Assembly (NCBI GenBank): GCA_028023455.1 | Contig: JAQFVV010000152.1 | Coordinates: forward strand, 2,108,001 to 2,172,000 | DNA from: Epiperipatus broadwayi | Lineage: Eukaryota; Onychophora; Udeonychophora; Euonychophora; Peripatidae | Direction of reading: 5' to 3' | Length of the DNA stretch: 64,000 nt | Shown here: piece by piece, positions 1 to 11,058 of the stretch | Layout of the letters: every line of letters begins with the position of its first letter | Numbering within the stretch: position 1 is the stretch's first letter | Notes under the pieces: generated by a model | The model's database searches: none | The model's input: the letters and a program-made list of their open reading frames with translations, nothing else | Told to the model about the DNA's origin: nothing | Made by a program: the position numbers and the translations under genes

Positions 1-748
1 GTGACTATGATTACCTCTGATCCAAGAAGCATCTGTCGAAACTATTGGAAGGCCCACACTATTGCTAGTGATTCCTTCTCTGTTACTGTATAATTGATTT
101 TGGAACCTTTCAGGAGCCAGCTAATAAAATAGAGGACACCAGGTTGGCCATCCTCCTGGATTTGAGATAATGTTACCCCCAATCCGAAACCACTACTGTC
201 TGTTTGGACAATGAACGGTTTGTTAAAATCAGGAAAAGCTGACACGGTTTGCTGTAAAAATCCTGTTTTAATCTCTTCAAAAGCCTTATCTTGCTCCTTA
301 GTCCATTTCCATCTTTCATCTTTCCGAATTAATTTCAGCAACGGTTCCATGCAGTCTGAGAACTTCTGGTAGAAATGATTATAGAAGTTGCACACCCCTA
401 AAAATGACCTGATTTCCTTTCTATTTGTGGGTTTTGGAAAGCTCTGTATGGTACTTATCTTGTCAGGATGAGGTCTCATCCCATTGCATCCAATAATATG
501 ACCAAGAAAGACAACTTTGCTACATGCTAATGTACTCTTTTTGAAGTTGATCTTAACCCCCTTGTTATAGCACTCTTTGAAAAACAAATATAGATGTTGA
601 AAATGTTCTTCAATAGTGGCTGATGCTATGATAACATCATCCACATAAATGATTGCAATCTGTTTGAACTCTGGTGATAGGGTTCGATCCAAGCATTGTA
701 TTAAACCAGCCCCACTATTGATCAATCCAAATGGCATCCTATTAAAAT
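1..748 (-). pseudogene. pol: Gypsy pol fragment: RT palm and thumb plus start of RNase H
   Basis: This is the downstream half of the reverse transcriptase split by the LINE. It starts within the motif FNRMPFGL, which is normally continuous with the YEDFG segment now at about 3185. The RT catalytic box YVDD is at about residue 31 of the 231-residue open frame (737 down to 45). It is followed by FLGHIIG and FLGVCNFY, typical of Gypsy RT thumb. RNase H begins at about residue 179 with FIVQTDSSG, containing the first catalytic Asp. An amber codon at 42-44 replaces a residue of the AIVWAFQ-FR stretch, and the same frame continues to the window edge, so this looks like a point nonsense mutation rather than the natural end. 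The enzyme would copy element RNA in cytoplasmic particles. This copy cannot encode it. Confidence 0.88.
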
Positions 749-765
749 AGTATCATGATATACAG

Positions 766-865
766 AAATCTCTTGCTCATTATGTGGCTATTAAACGGTC
801 TAAAATTTTTTTTTAAAATCTCTTGCTCATTATGTGGCTATTAAACGGTCTAAAATTTTTCTTTA
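766..865 (+). repeat. Tandem duplication of 50 bp at the LINE 5' end
   Basis: Two nearly identical 50 bp units lie head to tail, each containing CTCATTATGTGGCTATTAAA, just inside the 5' truncation point. A T-run near the unit ends differs by one base. It may be a by-product of 5'-end resolution during insertion or a later slippage event. Confidence 0.85.
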
Positions 866-935
866 AAATCAAAATAACTGGACATGAAGTTATATTAGAT
901 GGGCTTTAGGTGCTTATTCTAGACCTACTCCATTA

Positions 936-2627
936 ATGATTGACACAGGAAATAAAGTATGTTCTGGCCCTATTATGTTGCTTGAACTATGTAATCATTT
1001 CAAAACTAAGCTTCAAATGTTGCCTTTTAGAATTGGCAACATCTGGAATGAATCTGAGCTTGATTCTTGTCATAATATAACTGAAACTATGATTATTCAA
1101 AAATTAAATTCGTTTCCAGACAATATACATCCTGGGATTCATGGTATTCCCAGGTTTGTCCTTCTTCATCTTTCATTTTTTACAGCTCCAATAGTTCGTA
1201 ATATGGTTGATATTCTAGCTAATGATTTTGTAAATATTCCTGATCTCTATCCAGTGGCGATGGTTCCTTTTCTTAAGAAGAAATTAACTCCTTCTCCGTT
1301 ATCTAATATTCGTCCTATTTCTATGAGACCTCTTTTGATAAAGACTATTGAATCTATTGTTAAAGATCATATACAAAATAATATTTATCTTCATTTATCA
1401 AAATTTCAATTTGCAAAGAAGGGTCATTCAACAACTGAAGCTGTTCAGCTTTTTCTTCTTCTTATTAAGTATATTAGGCATCATAATAAATCAAAACCTG
1501 TGGTCGTTCAATTGGACTTCACATCAGCCTTTGATTGTGTTCTGCCTTCTGTTTTGTTTCAGACTCTTCAGGATTATCAGGTTCCTACTCCATATGTCTG
1601 TATTATAGCCAATCTTCTACTTAACAGGTCCATCTTTACTTCATTGGATGGTAAACTTGCAGATGGTTTTCGTCCGCATCTCTCAGTGCCACAGGGATCT
1701 CCTCTTGCCACATTATGTTTTATTACATATTTAAATCCGTTACTTTTACAAATAGAATCTAAACTGCCTGGTATCTATGTTCCTGCTCTTAAACAGACTA
1801 TTCATCATATTTCTTATGCTGATGATGTCTCTGTCTTTCTTCCTGATAAATCTTTTCTTCCAGCTTCGTTGCAAATATTGGACTCTTTTTCTAATACTTT
1901 TAATCTTCATATTAATGTTACAAAATCCGCAATGTGGAAAATTAAATCTGGTTTATCAATTATTTCCACTTTCACAGCCAAGCCTCAGTCTTTCCTTGGT
2001 TTTCCAATAGTTTTATCTCGTTCAGTAATTACAAGGCAGATTCAAAATATTATTCTTGATAAAACAAAAAGGATAGTTGCATCGCTTGTTAATATAAATA
2101 TTTCACTTATGGGTAAGATTACACTCTTGAACTCTTTGGTTTATTCAAGGCTTAGTTATTATTTACCAATTATTAGGCCAACAAAGCGTTTTGAGAGGGC
2201 TATAAATTCACTTTGTTCAAAATTATTTTGGAAAAACAAGGTCGTAGCCATCAGTATTGCTAAAATTCAAATGCCAAAGCTTTTAAATGGTCTAGGTTTG
2301 CACTTGGTCTCAACTCTATATCTTCAGAGATCTATATCTTTTCTTCATGTAATTTGTCTAAAGCTTGCTCAGTTATCCCTTCCTTTGGTTATTGATCCTA
2401 CAGATACACCACCTCCATTTTCAAGTTATTGGATTGCTGATTTATGGAAGTCAGTTATTAAGTCGATACCCTCGGTTCAAGTTGCACTTGATGGGAAATT
2501 GTCATTCTGGGATGTTTATAAATTAAAATTTCCACATTATACTCCTCTTTTGACTTCATTAGGTGTTTCAAATAAAGTTCTCTTGCGTAAAATGAAACTT
2601 CTTTTCATTGAAGGCAAGACATGTTGA
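936..2627 (+). pseudogene. LINE ORF2 reverse transcriptase (endonuclease domain absent)
   Basis: This open frame encodes a 563-residue product with the ordered motifs of non-LTR reverse transcriptase. NIRPISM is at about residues 124-130 and LDFTSAFD at 193-200 (first catalytic Asp). VPQGSPL is at 251-257 and ISYADDVSVF at 292-301 (YADD catalytic pair). Thumb-like sequence follows to about residue 450. The N-terminal apurinic-type endonuclease is not present, so the ATG at 936 is only the first Met left after 5' truncation. The frame ends at 2627 and its C-terminal continuation lies in the next frame from 2608, so a small indel near 2605-2615 has broken the gene. RT motifs are intact, suggesting a fairly young insertion. 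Clade assignment (CR1/L2/Jockey-like group) is a guess. Confidence 0.88.
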
Positions 2628-3060
2628 TTTTGTACTTAAACTAAATTTAAATGCACTCCTAACAAGTTATTTTTTAGTGACCAGCAGAGGCTTCATTAGG
2701 ATTTCGTCTCAGTGTCAGTTGTGTAGATTATATGATGAGACAATTCTCCATATTTTCTATATCTGTCCTGCTCTTAAGTCAATTAGGGACTTTATTGTTG
2801 CGAATGTCTCTCTGGATCTTGGGGATGCTCTTTCTGTTTCTAACACTCTTAAGAAGGGATCGTTTGCAGCAATAAGATTATCTATCTTTATAACATTTTC
2901 TTTATGGTTGACACATTGCAGGCTCATCTTTGGTCATTCTCAGGACTCAGCTCTAAGTGTCTCTATTAAGCTTTTTGATCAAGTCAAGCAACGAGACTCT
3001 CTGCTTTCAACTGTGAGTCTACATGATGATACTTGGGTGAAAGTTTTATTTTCCTCTTAA
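2608..3060 (+). pseudogene. LINE ORF2 C-terminal region with Cys/His motif
   Basis: This 150-residue frame overlaps the end of the RT frame by 20 bp and continues the same protein after a frameshift. It contains CQLC followed by ETILHIFYIC at about residues 36-54. This is the CxxC...H...C cluster characteristic of the C-terminal zinc-binding region (zf-RVT type) of many LINE ORF2 proteins. It ends at a TAA about 105 bp before the AATAAA signal. The Met used as start is not a real initiator. Confidence 0.75.
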
Positions 3061-3184
3061 TCTTATTAATATACCCCTTCCTCTACATTGACTTTTTCAA
3101 GTTTCATTTTGAATACTATGTAAATTTTTATAACGTTTAACTGTATATTACTATGTTACTATGTTTAATAAATATATTTTAAAA

Positions 3185-3641
3185 CCAAAATCCTCGTATC
3201 GGAAGGCAGTATATTGGCGATCATCTGGATGGAGCTCGATCTGCCAATAACTGGAGGTTAGATCGAAAGTAGAAAATATTTTCTTATTTCCAAACCTTAC
3301 GAATAAATTGTGGATGGTGATGGAATATTCCGGTCAGGAACCATAATTTTGTTTAGTTGACGAGCGTCCAAACAAAATCTCATCGACCCGTCTTTCTTCT
3401 TCACCGTTACTACTGGATTACAATATGGTGAAGAACATTTGGAAATAATTCCCCAATCTAGCATTTTATTAAGCTGCCTAGATATCTCTTCATGATACTG
3501 GTATGGATTAGGGTATGACCTGGATTGAAAGGGTTGGTCATGGATTAGTTTTATTCTCTGCTGGAAACCCTCTATTATCCCAGGTATTTCGGAGAAAATA
3601 GGGCCAAATTCAATAATGACAGATTGTAATTTTTCTTTCAC
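3185..3641 (-). pseudogene. pol: Gypsy pol fragment: N-terminal reverse transcriptase
   Basis: The open frame 3641-3297 encodes linker plus RT fingers: GIISKCSSPYCNPVVTVKKK followed by DGSMRFCLDARQLNK, the standard Gypsy RT entry motif. After a frame change the next segment (about 3290-3185) carries WQIELHPDDRQYTAF and YEDFGF. That is RT motif B and the point where the LINE entered. The frame begins at a GTG overlapping the stop of the protease frame, but this is decay rather than a real start. Confidence 0.85.
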
Positions 3642-4317
3642 CTCACTTCCAAGTAAATTGGAGTCTTGAGTTTACTCTCAATCAATGCATCTGAGATAAT
3701 AGATATCATACAATTAACTTCAGGTAGGTCATATCTTGGGTACGTCATTTCCAAAATCTCATCACTTACCCTAACTATGTTATCAGAGAAATCAATGACA
3801 CAATGGTTCATGTGGAGAAAGTCTGTTCCTAGAATGACCTCATGTATCAAGCCATTCAGGATAAGGAAAACATGATAGAATCTGTTTGGCCGATCTTGAT
3901 TTGGACCCAGATTTGTTTCTGCATCAGTTTGGCTTTTCTATTATTAGCCATGGTAACTTGTATCGACTTCAGTGGCAGGGTCTTGATGTTGGGATTACTG
4001 GTCAGAACTTTATTGTAAAATGCATCTGATACCACTGAGATCTGGCTACCAGAGTCTAATAATGCCTTAACTGGCAAATCCTCAAACAGCATCTCTATCA
4101 TGGGACAGCATTGCACCGCATAATTGGATGTTCTATCCTCCCATGAACACATTAGATTAGTGATTCCCCAATCTATTTCTGGCCTTGTGTTCCCCAGTGA
4201 TTTCCGGTTTCTTGAGGTGAGGAACATAACCTCAAGTCCCCCTTTAGTTTGGTTTATTTTGAATTTTGAGGGAGTAATTACTACACCCCAGTTTATTATA
4301 TTCTTCTGGGATGTCAC
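3638..4317 (-). pseudogene. pro: Gypsy retroviral-type aspartic protease region
   Basis: Two adjacent frames make up the protease. The first (4317-3856) contains VKALLDSGSQISVVSDAFYN, the DSG catalytic loop of retropepsins with its flanking hydrophobic residues. The second (3850-3638) has VILGTDFLHMNHCVIDF, equivalent to the hydrophobic-hydrophobic-G-x-D-F-L motif near the protease C-terminus. The two frames need an indel between them to be continuous. The first overlaps the gag frame by 74 bp in a different phase. That could be a relic of programmed gag-pol frameshifting, but with other frame breaks around it decay is simpler. Confidence 0.82.
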
Positions 4318-4987
4318 TATGGTTTATTTTAGCTCTATCATCCCTTTTCTGATTTTGGTTAGGTAATTGAGGGTGAGAAGGAATTTGTTGTGGTGATTTA
4401 TCCTTCCAGTGGTTGGGGTTATTATTATTTTTCCCCCTTTTATAATACATAGCATTTATTGTAGGGTCATCTTTTCTCTTTTCAGGAATCTGATTAGGTA
4501 TGCCGCTCTTCACATCAATATTATTCAACAATTCACCTATCTGCTCGATGCTTTTAGCATTCATGCAAAGAAGAGACTGTTCTATCTTTAAGTGTAAATT
4601 CCTCCTAATGATTCGGATAATCTCTCCCTCAGTCAAATGATATGTGTTTAGGGTCTGCAGTTTAGATACTTGACATTGGAAGAATTTTGTTAATGCTTTC
4701 CCTGGTGTCGGTTTATACTTTTCCTGGAACAGCTGATATGGCAATGCTTCTTGTTTGTCCCTGTTCCAGAAGCTTTTCACTATTAAGGTTTGGTATTCAT
4801 CAAAGGTAGATGGGGTTTGGAACAAAGACTCCCACCACATTAGGGCATCTCCTTGTAGATGGCTATATGCAATAATGATTTTATCTCCCTCTGTCAGATT
4901 CGGATTAACTGTAAAGTATAATTTTAAGCTCCTCAAGTGTTCTATGGGGGCTTCAGTGGCCAATTCCTTGAAAATCTTAAGTTTCAC
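4244..4987 (-). pseudogene. gag: Gypsy Gag (capsid-like) ORF
   Basis: This frame of about 247 residues contains AYSHLQGDALMWWESL, the capsid-family signature of Gypsy Gag (retrotrans_gag type). It is followed by FQEKYKPTPGKALTKFFQCQ and SLLCMNAKSIEQIGELLNNI, then a basic Asn/Gln/Pro/Lys-rich tail typical of a nucleocapsid linker. The open frame starts at a GTG (4987) with an in-frame stop just upstream, so the true start is upstream and lost to a frameshift. No CCHC knuckle is seen in the tail. Confidence 0.78.
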
Positions 4988-5082
4988 TGATTAATCACAC
5001 TAACTTGCATCAAGTGGCCATGTGATTTATTTGGTTCAGAAAGCTTCATATGAGGTGTTAACTGTTGCACATCCAAGTTGCC

Positions 5083-6166
5083 TCAAGACATGTTCGGATT
5101 AATCTCATCACAGTCACTGTTGAAAAGATAATCTTCTATCCCTTGTGTCATTTGGCATGGTGCATTAGGTTCCAAACATGGTACATGTGTATGACTGAGA
5201 TCCTTGCTATAAGTTTCACTGTGAACCTCTGCTTCATCCCTTTCTCCTTGTCTGTCTTGTGTCCTCAGTTCTACATGTGTCCTTATCATCTGGGTATTTT
5301 GTGACACTCGTAATTCAATTCCTTCCAGTCTTCGGTTAAGAACTTCATCTAAATGTTTTAGATCACAACTTAAACTTTCTGCAGTTTTCCTATGCATCTC
5401 TATAGTTTTACAGCATCCTTCTATCTCCATGTTTTGCTTAGTGGTGAACTGGTCTAAAATAGCATGGGTAGCCTTCATTTCTCTATGCTTTTCATATGCA
5501 TGCTTCTTTTGACTCTCACAAATCTTCTTTTTAAAGGACTCTTGACTTTGACAGACTTCTTGGTATTTAATGGTTAGCTGACTGGTGACACAATGTTTAA
5601 ATTCCTCCAAACATTGTCTACATTGTGTATCTTTCTCCTCAACTTCTTTTCTCATTTCCCCTATTTCTTGTTTCAACTCAACACTACTATTCTGAACACT
5701 TGTTAAACTTAGTCAGTTGTTTCATTTCTTTTGACTATTTTGTTTCTATATCTTTAATTTCTTCTCTTAAAACTGTTTGCATAATATTCATGCTTTCCTT
5801 CATCCCTATAGCCATCTCTAATTCCATATTAACAACATCAGTCTTGGTTGCCATATCTCCCATCCTAACTTCTATGCCATCTATATTAGCTTTTAATTTT
5901 TCTACGTCATCTTTAGTAACCATATTAGCCTTCGATTGGTTCACACTTTCATTCATACCCTTTATATCAAGTTTCATATTTTCCATTTTAGCCTTCATAT
6001 CATCACTGTCAGCCTTCATATCAAACTTCATATTCTCCATTTTAGATTCTATATTCTTCATATCACCCTTCATATCTTTCATATTAGTGTCCATATTCTT
6101 CATTGTAATGTCCAAACTTGTGATCATCTGAGCCAATTGTGCCATTGTGATGGTGGTATCTTTCAT
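5083..6166 (-). pseudogene. Long coiled-coil leader ORF upstream of Gypsy gag
   Basis: Two frames (6166-5735 and 5676-5083) lie between the primer-binding site and gag. The first, 143 residues, is an internally repetitive Met/Lys/Asp-rich coiled coil in which MENMKxDxK-like units recur. The second, 197 residues, is also helical and charged (KKICESQKKHAYEKHREMKA) with several Cys. It ends about 100 bp before the gag frame. Position and strand suggest an N-terminal Gag extension or separate leader protein, possibly for multimerisation. The break between the frames is probably one or two indels. No enzymatic motif is visible. Confidence 0.6.
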
Positions 6167-6934
6167 AGCTTAAACAACTTCAATTTGAGGTGACTGAACT
6201 ATTTCAATAATAGTTTCTTGGGTCTCAATGGTCATTTCGTCATCTTGACATGTCTGTGGAAAGCAGTCACCTTCAACTACAGACCCCCCCAGATGTTTGA
6301 CTAGGCAAAGACCCTCCCTCATGGCTAATCTCATCTTCATCTATCACAACCTCACTAACTTCACTCTTCTCTACTTCAATATCACTTATTTCTCCTTGGA
6401 AAGCTTCTGTAACCATACTCAATAATTTTTTCTATTTCTCAATAGCATTAATTATTTTAAACAACTTTTACTTATAAAAATATTATAATAGTTAATTGTC
6501 TCAGGGTTTTATATTTTCCCCCAACTATATCATATGTAACTTTAACTTCTATATCAAATTTTTATTTGATTTTGACTGTCCACATCTAGATTAGTTTTTA
6601 CATTGCCTGACTTTTTTACTTTAGTATCAATTTACTCTGGATTTAATTGTTTTACAAGCCTCTGTTTATTGATCCCGCATTCATTCTTTATATGCACTTA
6701 TTTATTTATTTTTACTAATTTTTTGATTTTAGATGTTTTATGTTTTTATTTAATATTTAAGCATCTTATTTATTTGTTGTAGGCATATATACAATAGTGG
6801 TTTGGTATTAATTGAACTTGTTATACAAGTGGAAAGTTTAAAAATATTCAACAAAAAAAATTTTTTTTTTTTTTTTTGAAAATTTCTGTTAAATGGCTAA
6901 ACCTCTCTTACAACTATAATATTTTCATGCCTAA

Positions 6935-6948
6935 CACATTGGGCGCCA
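6935..6948 (-). promoter_or_regulatory. Gypsy primer-binding site, complementary to tRNA-Lys(CTT)
   Basis: On the minus strand the 14 bases read TGGCGCCCAATGTG. This is complementary to the 3' end of animal tRNA-Lys(CTT), including CCA, with one mismatch (T for C at position 11). It lies two bases inside the presumed LTR edge. This is the priming site for minus-strand cDNA and fixes the element's orientation as leftward. Confidence 0.82.
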
Positions 6949-6950
6949 GA

Positions 6951-7400
6951 TGTAACGGTATGGTCCGATATACCCAGATGTTCCTGCCTGCAAATACATT
7001 TGAACACACAAATCAACTTTAACAATCAGCTGGTTCGTCCATAACATATAACCAACTTACGTCCTATCTATCTGCCATATCCCAAAGTTGATAGTACCCA
7101 ATGCAACAAAATGGTCCATCCATGTATATAAGTGAAAGAGAGCAAGCTCGCATCTAACTACTGTCAGACCTAGGGTCTTCATGTAGGATGCTAGAGATAA
7201 AATGATGAAATACCTGACCCATGATTACATCCATCTTCAATAGACTAGCCTAAGCATCATCCACTAAATCTACATGCAATCCAAATCAGTTCATCTCATA
7301 TCTTACCACTCTTTTCCAAAACCGTTGCCTCAGATATTCGAACTGAGGAAGAATTCACATTCGACTCTCTTAACAGGTATGTATCTATGCATACTCTTAA
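6951..7400 (-). mobile_element. Inner end of the Gypsy 5' LTR; outer end not located
   Basis: The base after the primer-binding-site spacer begins TGTAACGG on the plus strand, giving the expected ...CCGTTACA LTR end on the element strand. The other LTR is outside the window, so the length cannot be measured. A TATATAAG sequence at about 7116 faces the wrong way to be this element's own promoter. A splice-donor-like AGGTATGT lies at about 7376. The right boundary given is arbitrary. Confidence 0.4.
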
Positions 7401-9570
7401 TCAATAACTAAAATAATATATCCTATCTATTAAACAAAACATAACCTGTATTTAATGTTCTCTCCCATGCTTATTAAACAATAATGTGGATGTGTGCATG
7501 TTTAAAACCTAGGCCATTAAATGCAATGTAAGTCCCTAATTGAATGTAAATGCTGGATCAACAAAACTACAGAGATCTTGTTAACTACATAATATTTATT
7601 TACAAACAAAAATAGAATATATTTAAACATAAATATAAATTCTTTAACAATTTAGAAAAGAAAAAAAAATTTATATAATGAAAAAGATTTAAAAATCTCA
7701 ATAAAGAAAATATTGAGAAAAAAAAATGATGCCCATAAATTACTTGGATATCTCTATATATTTACAGTTTCTATTGTCTAGGCTCATCATAATAAAGCAA
7801 ATGATTAATTCACAATGAGATTGCTGACTCTAAGTAAATTTAACTGCAACCTCATATATAATAATCGTGAAAAAATATAATGATAACACAACACAGAATA
7901 TGATAGAACATAAGATAAAGAATATTATTTAAAAGAAAAATGTTAGTCATTTATTCAATTTATCTTAAGAAATATTAGTAACATATATATATATAATTAG
8001 TTGTGTCATGGGGTACATATTTTATATCAGTGGCTTTTAAAAAATTAATAATAATAAAAAAATCTCTTACCGTAAAATAGCCTAGTGAAGCACTTAATTG
8101 TTTGTGCATATTTCTATCTCACATCTGTCAGTAGAAAGTAAATCATCTAAACTTTACTTTAAAAAAATAACTTTTCAACCTATCCCCCCTTACTCTCTTG
8201 ATATGTTCCCATATTGGATTGTTCCCTCTATATATAAGCAACAGCTTTTTCTAAATACAAGATGAGAAATTAAAAACAAAAAGATACAAATTGATAAAAA
8301 AATAAAATAAAACATAATTTACAATTTTCCTTTATACAAAGTCCTTACGGTTGATGTATTTTGTTAAATAGATGTTGGTAGAATTCCAGTTTGATTTACA
8401 GAGCATCCTGAAGTATTTCAGTGGGCAGTCTGTGTGTAGTTAGGTGTGTTATTCATCCCATAGATTTTTATCCGATGTAAATGTCAACTCTTCAGGCAAT
8501 CAGACTGTAGACAGTCACATCTTGATATTTTATATGGTCATAGTCGATAGGAACAATGCTTCAACCCCGATACAATTATGCTCTTTAGCCAAAATATTTC
8601 ATGCTTGAACTATATATATACAACTTTACATAAATTTATAGTCTAATAAAATATTTCTGTAGACAGAATAAAACTTAACTGTTTGAATTTCTTTGTTTTT
8701 TTTCAGTTTCTTTTAAACAAACATCAGGTTACTTTTCTTCTTTTTTTAAAAAATTTGAATTAATAATGATTTCCACTTCTCTATCGAATAAATCAGATTA
8801 ATATTCCATCCATTTTTTTTATTTATTTATTTTTTATTCGAATGTCGAATCAATTATGAAAAATTGTCTATTTTGTAGAACAATATAAAAATATAATCCT
8901 TCCGATCTAACTAGCTTGACCGATCTCTTTGCCAACCAGAGAAAAAAAACGCAGACGATTTCTTAATTGTTTCCTTTTTATCTTGGCGCTATTTCTATTA
9001 TCTGAAAACAAGTGTTTCAGCTTTTAAATTATTTCTTTACATTGATTCATTAAAAAAATAATACATGTTCTAAAATAAATTTATAATATTTTTATCTCAC
9101 TGTATATTTAAAATATTGATTCACTTTCTACTGTTATAATTATTGTTTTTTATTTAAGTCATTGTCAATTTAACTAACACAAAACAATCAACATATATAT
9201 ATATAACTATGTACAACTTTTTTTATATTAAGATTGACGTTTTCTTAGTAATAAAATTGTATTACTAATATATATGGGTATTTATTTTTTTTTACGGTCA
9301 ATTACCCATCATTAATAACTACTTAGTAAGTAGTGATTCCACTGTTTAGAAGAAAAAAATATAAAACCATCAAAAAGTGCTCTAGCAAACTCTTTTTATC
9401 TTTCTACCAGCCAATAAAAAAAATATTTCATTATTCCAGATTGCTTAGGTAGGTTGTTGGATAGCGATTGTTAGCTACCTACACAGTATATATATATATG
9501 GCAAATTACTATAGTTTAATTGATGAGTGTGAAATGTGCTGCCCTCACAACTTTTATACAAATCAATAGA
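7400..9570. other. AT-rich non-coding stretch, possibly containing the rest of the LTR
   Basis: There are no credible open frames. It holds simple A/T runs, short (TA)n tracts at about 7983-7995 and 9195-9205, and a somewhat more complex patch at 8880-9000 with several CpG sites. The outer boundary of the Gypsy LTR may lie in here. Confidence 0.4.
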
Positions 9571-9574
9571 AGTA

Positions 9575-9900
9575 CCTCAATAATTTTATTAGCTATTCAT
9601 TAGACTAGAGATTGTCTAATAATGAATAATATTTCTATAGTATAATTTTCACTACACTTCTCTCGTGCAAGGCCGACTAAATACTTATTCAGTATGAAAT
9701 GTCCATTTTGGGAATTATAGATCTTTTTCATGTCTTTGGTTATATATTTATGATTACATCTCTCTACAAGATGTTAAAAGTGGATAAAAGCCAGATTTTA
9801 CTTTGCATAAGAATGGTGTTGTGAAAATTACATTACAGAAATATTATTCATTATTGGATAATCTCTAGTCTAATGAATAACTAATAAAAAATATTAAGTA
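9575..9900. mobile_element. Foldback/MITE-like element with ~75 bp inverted arms
   Basis: The segment at 9587-9652 (containing TATTCATTAGACTAGAGATT) is repeated as its reverse complement at about 9820-9890. About 170 bp of unrelated sequence lies between the arms. The arms differ by only a few bases. No ORF is present, so it would have been mobilised in trans. Confidence 0.75.
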
Positions 9901-10445
9901 GAATATCTGTCTTGTGAATACATGGTTTTTCTTAAGCAGACCCTAACAAAGGGAAACCTCAGAGTAAATAGGGCAGAAGATCTCTCCACATATTTATTAT
10001 TGAAGGTAGATAGTAGTTATTAAATATATTTAGAATTTTGGGCTACAAAAAGGAAATAGGTTTGAACCAAAGACTCTGCCATTATTCCCAAATGCCTTAA
10101 GGTTTGTTCTTTTATTTATTTGTACAATATTTATTTGCAGATATAGAAATGTTTGTAATATTTTAAAAAACTGATGATTAATTATCCCTATTAAAACTTC
10201 TTATATTAGTAGAAATAAAGATTTATACATTTGGCCAAACTTAAACAGTTGCAATGCTTATTCAGGACAATCTGATTTTACTCAATTTATTCATCACATA
10301 TATGCTATTTTTTATACATTATAGTTCACTTCACACACATACATGCTTTTTTTTGTTTGTAATTCTTTTTTTTTTAGATTTTTCAAAAATGAAATATCAA
10401 TTTAATATTAAACAAATTGTAACTAATCATATGCTAGGAAAAAAA
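9901..10445. other. Non-coding AT-rich DNA
   Basis: An open frame of 74 codons at 10254-10478 is low-complexity Phe/Leu/Asn-rich and looks like chance. No other feature is seen. Confidence 0.4.
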
Positions 10446-10534
10446 TCTAATTCGAATAACTTAATTAATTTAAAATAAAAATTAAGAAATCTAAATTGAA
10501 TAACTTAATTAATTTAAAATAAAAATTAAGAAAG
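10446..10534. repeat. Tandem duplication, 44 bp unit
   Basis: Two units contain TAACTTAATTAATTTAAAAT at 10457 and 10501, with only a few differences near their joints. Confidence 0.85.
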
Positions 10535-10989
10535 TTTAATTATATTTCAATTATTTATTAAACCTATTTTTTGTTCTGTTTTTGTAATATATGTGAGCTG
10601 GTTTCCCTTGAATCCAATTTTGAATTTACAAAACAAAACTATGTTATCATATAGCTATCATATATTATAACTATTCAACATTGATCTAACAATTGTACTT
10701 ATGTTATAAGTTCTACATACTGTAATGGTTGAAAATGAATAGAGTTTTATCATGAGACTCCAAGAGTTTGATCAAATCAAAATCGATACCAATACCAACT
10801 AATGTATATTGTACTTAATTTATTTAATGGTCCATCATATCTGGAACCAAAATCCATAATGATATAAATGAATTTAAAATTATTATGCTCACATGAATTG
10901 AGTAAGTTGAAATATATAACTGTATAAATATGATTAATTTAATTAATAGGTCATTACTTTAGGACACCATATCTATATTGTTATATATA

Positions 10990-11017
10990 TATAAACTTAA
11001 TTACTATAAACTAAATA

Positions 11018-11023
<6 letters not shown>
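10990..11023 (+). repeat. 34 bp direct repeat, left of large element copy A
   Basis: This sequence, beginning TATAAACTTAATTACT, is identical to 14741-14774 on the other side of element copy A. It may be a long target duplication or part of the host (TA)n locus duplicated with the insertion. Confidence 0.8.

Positions 11024-11054
<31 letters not shown>
11021..11054. repeat. (TA)n microsatellite abutting element copy A
   Basis: This is an uninterrupted run of about 17 TA units that ends exactly at the TTGTAACC terminus of the element. Confidence 0.9.

Positions 11055-11058
<4 letters not shown>

Larger units (their letters stand above)
748..3184 (+). mobile_element. 5'-truncated non-LTR (LINE) retrotransposon nested in the Gypsy RT gene
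   Basis: The Gypsy RT coding sequence is continuous across this block: the YEDFGF segment on the right joins FNRMPFG on the left once the insert is removed. TTAAAA occurs at both edges (742-747 and 3179-3184), as expected for a short target-site duplication. On the minus strand the empty site reads GGTTTT/AATAGG, the TTTT/AA pattern preferred by L1-type endonucleases. The right junction is A-rich, matching target-primed reverse transcription of a plus-strand element. AATAAA lies at 3167-3172, just before the 3' end. The apurinic endonuclease domain is missing, so the copy is 5'-truncated. Confidence 0.82.
1..6950 (-). mobile_element. Decayed Gypsy-type LTR retrotransposon, internal region, interrupted by a LINE
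   Basis: Reading leftwards from the primer-binding site at 6935-6948, the order is a coiled-coil leader ORF, gag-like ORF, aspartic protease, reverse transcriptase and RNase H. This is the normal Gypsy (Ty3-like) gag-pol order. The 3' part (rest of RNase H, integrase, 3' LTR) lies beyond the left edge. The copy is dead as it stands: gag, protease and RT lie in different frames, there is a nonsense codon in RNase H at 42-44, and a LINE is inserted in the RT gene between 748 and 3178. No zinc knuckle (CCHC) is visible at the end of gag. Confidence 0.85.

Noticed and set aside
1348-2010. Plus-strand hydrophobic frames inside the LINE
   Set aside because: They overlap the RT frame, which has all the catalytic motifs, and are out-of-phase shadows.
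5625-6193. Plus-strand frames rich in Ser/Phe/Ile (5625-6131, 5936-6193)
   Set aside because: They are antisense shadows of the repetitive coiled-coil leader ORF on the minus strand.
7110-7170. TATATAAG promoter on the plus strand within the presumed LTR
   Set aside because: It points opposite to the Gypsy element, and TA-rich matches are frequent in this DNA, so the support is too weak to annotate.
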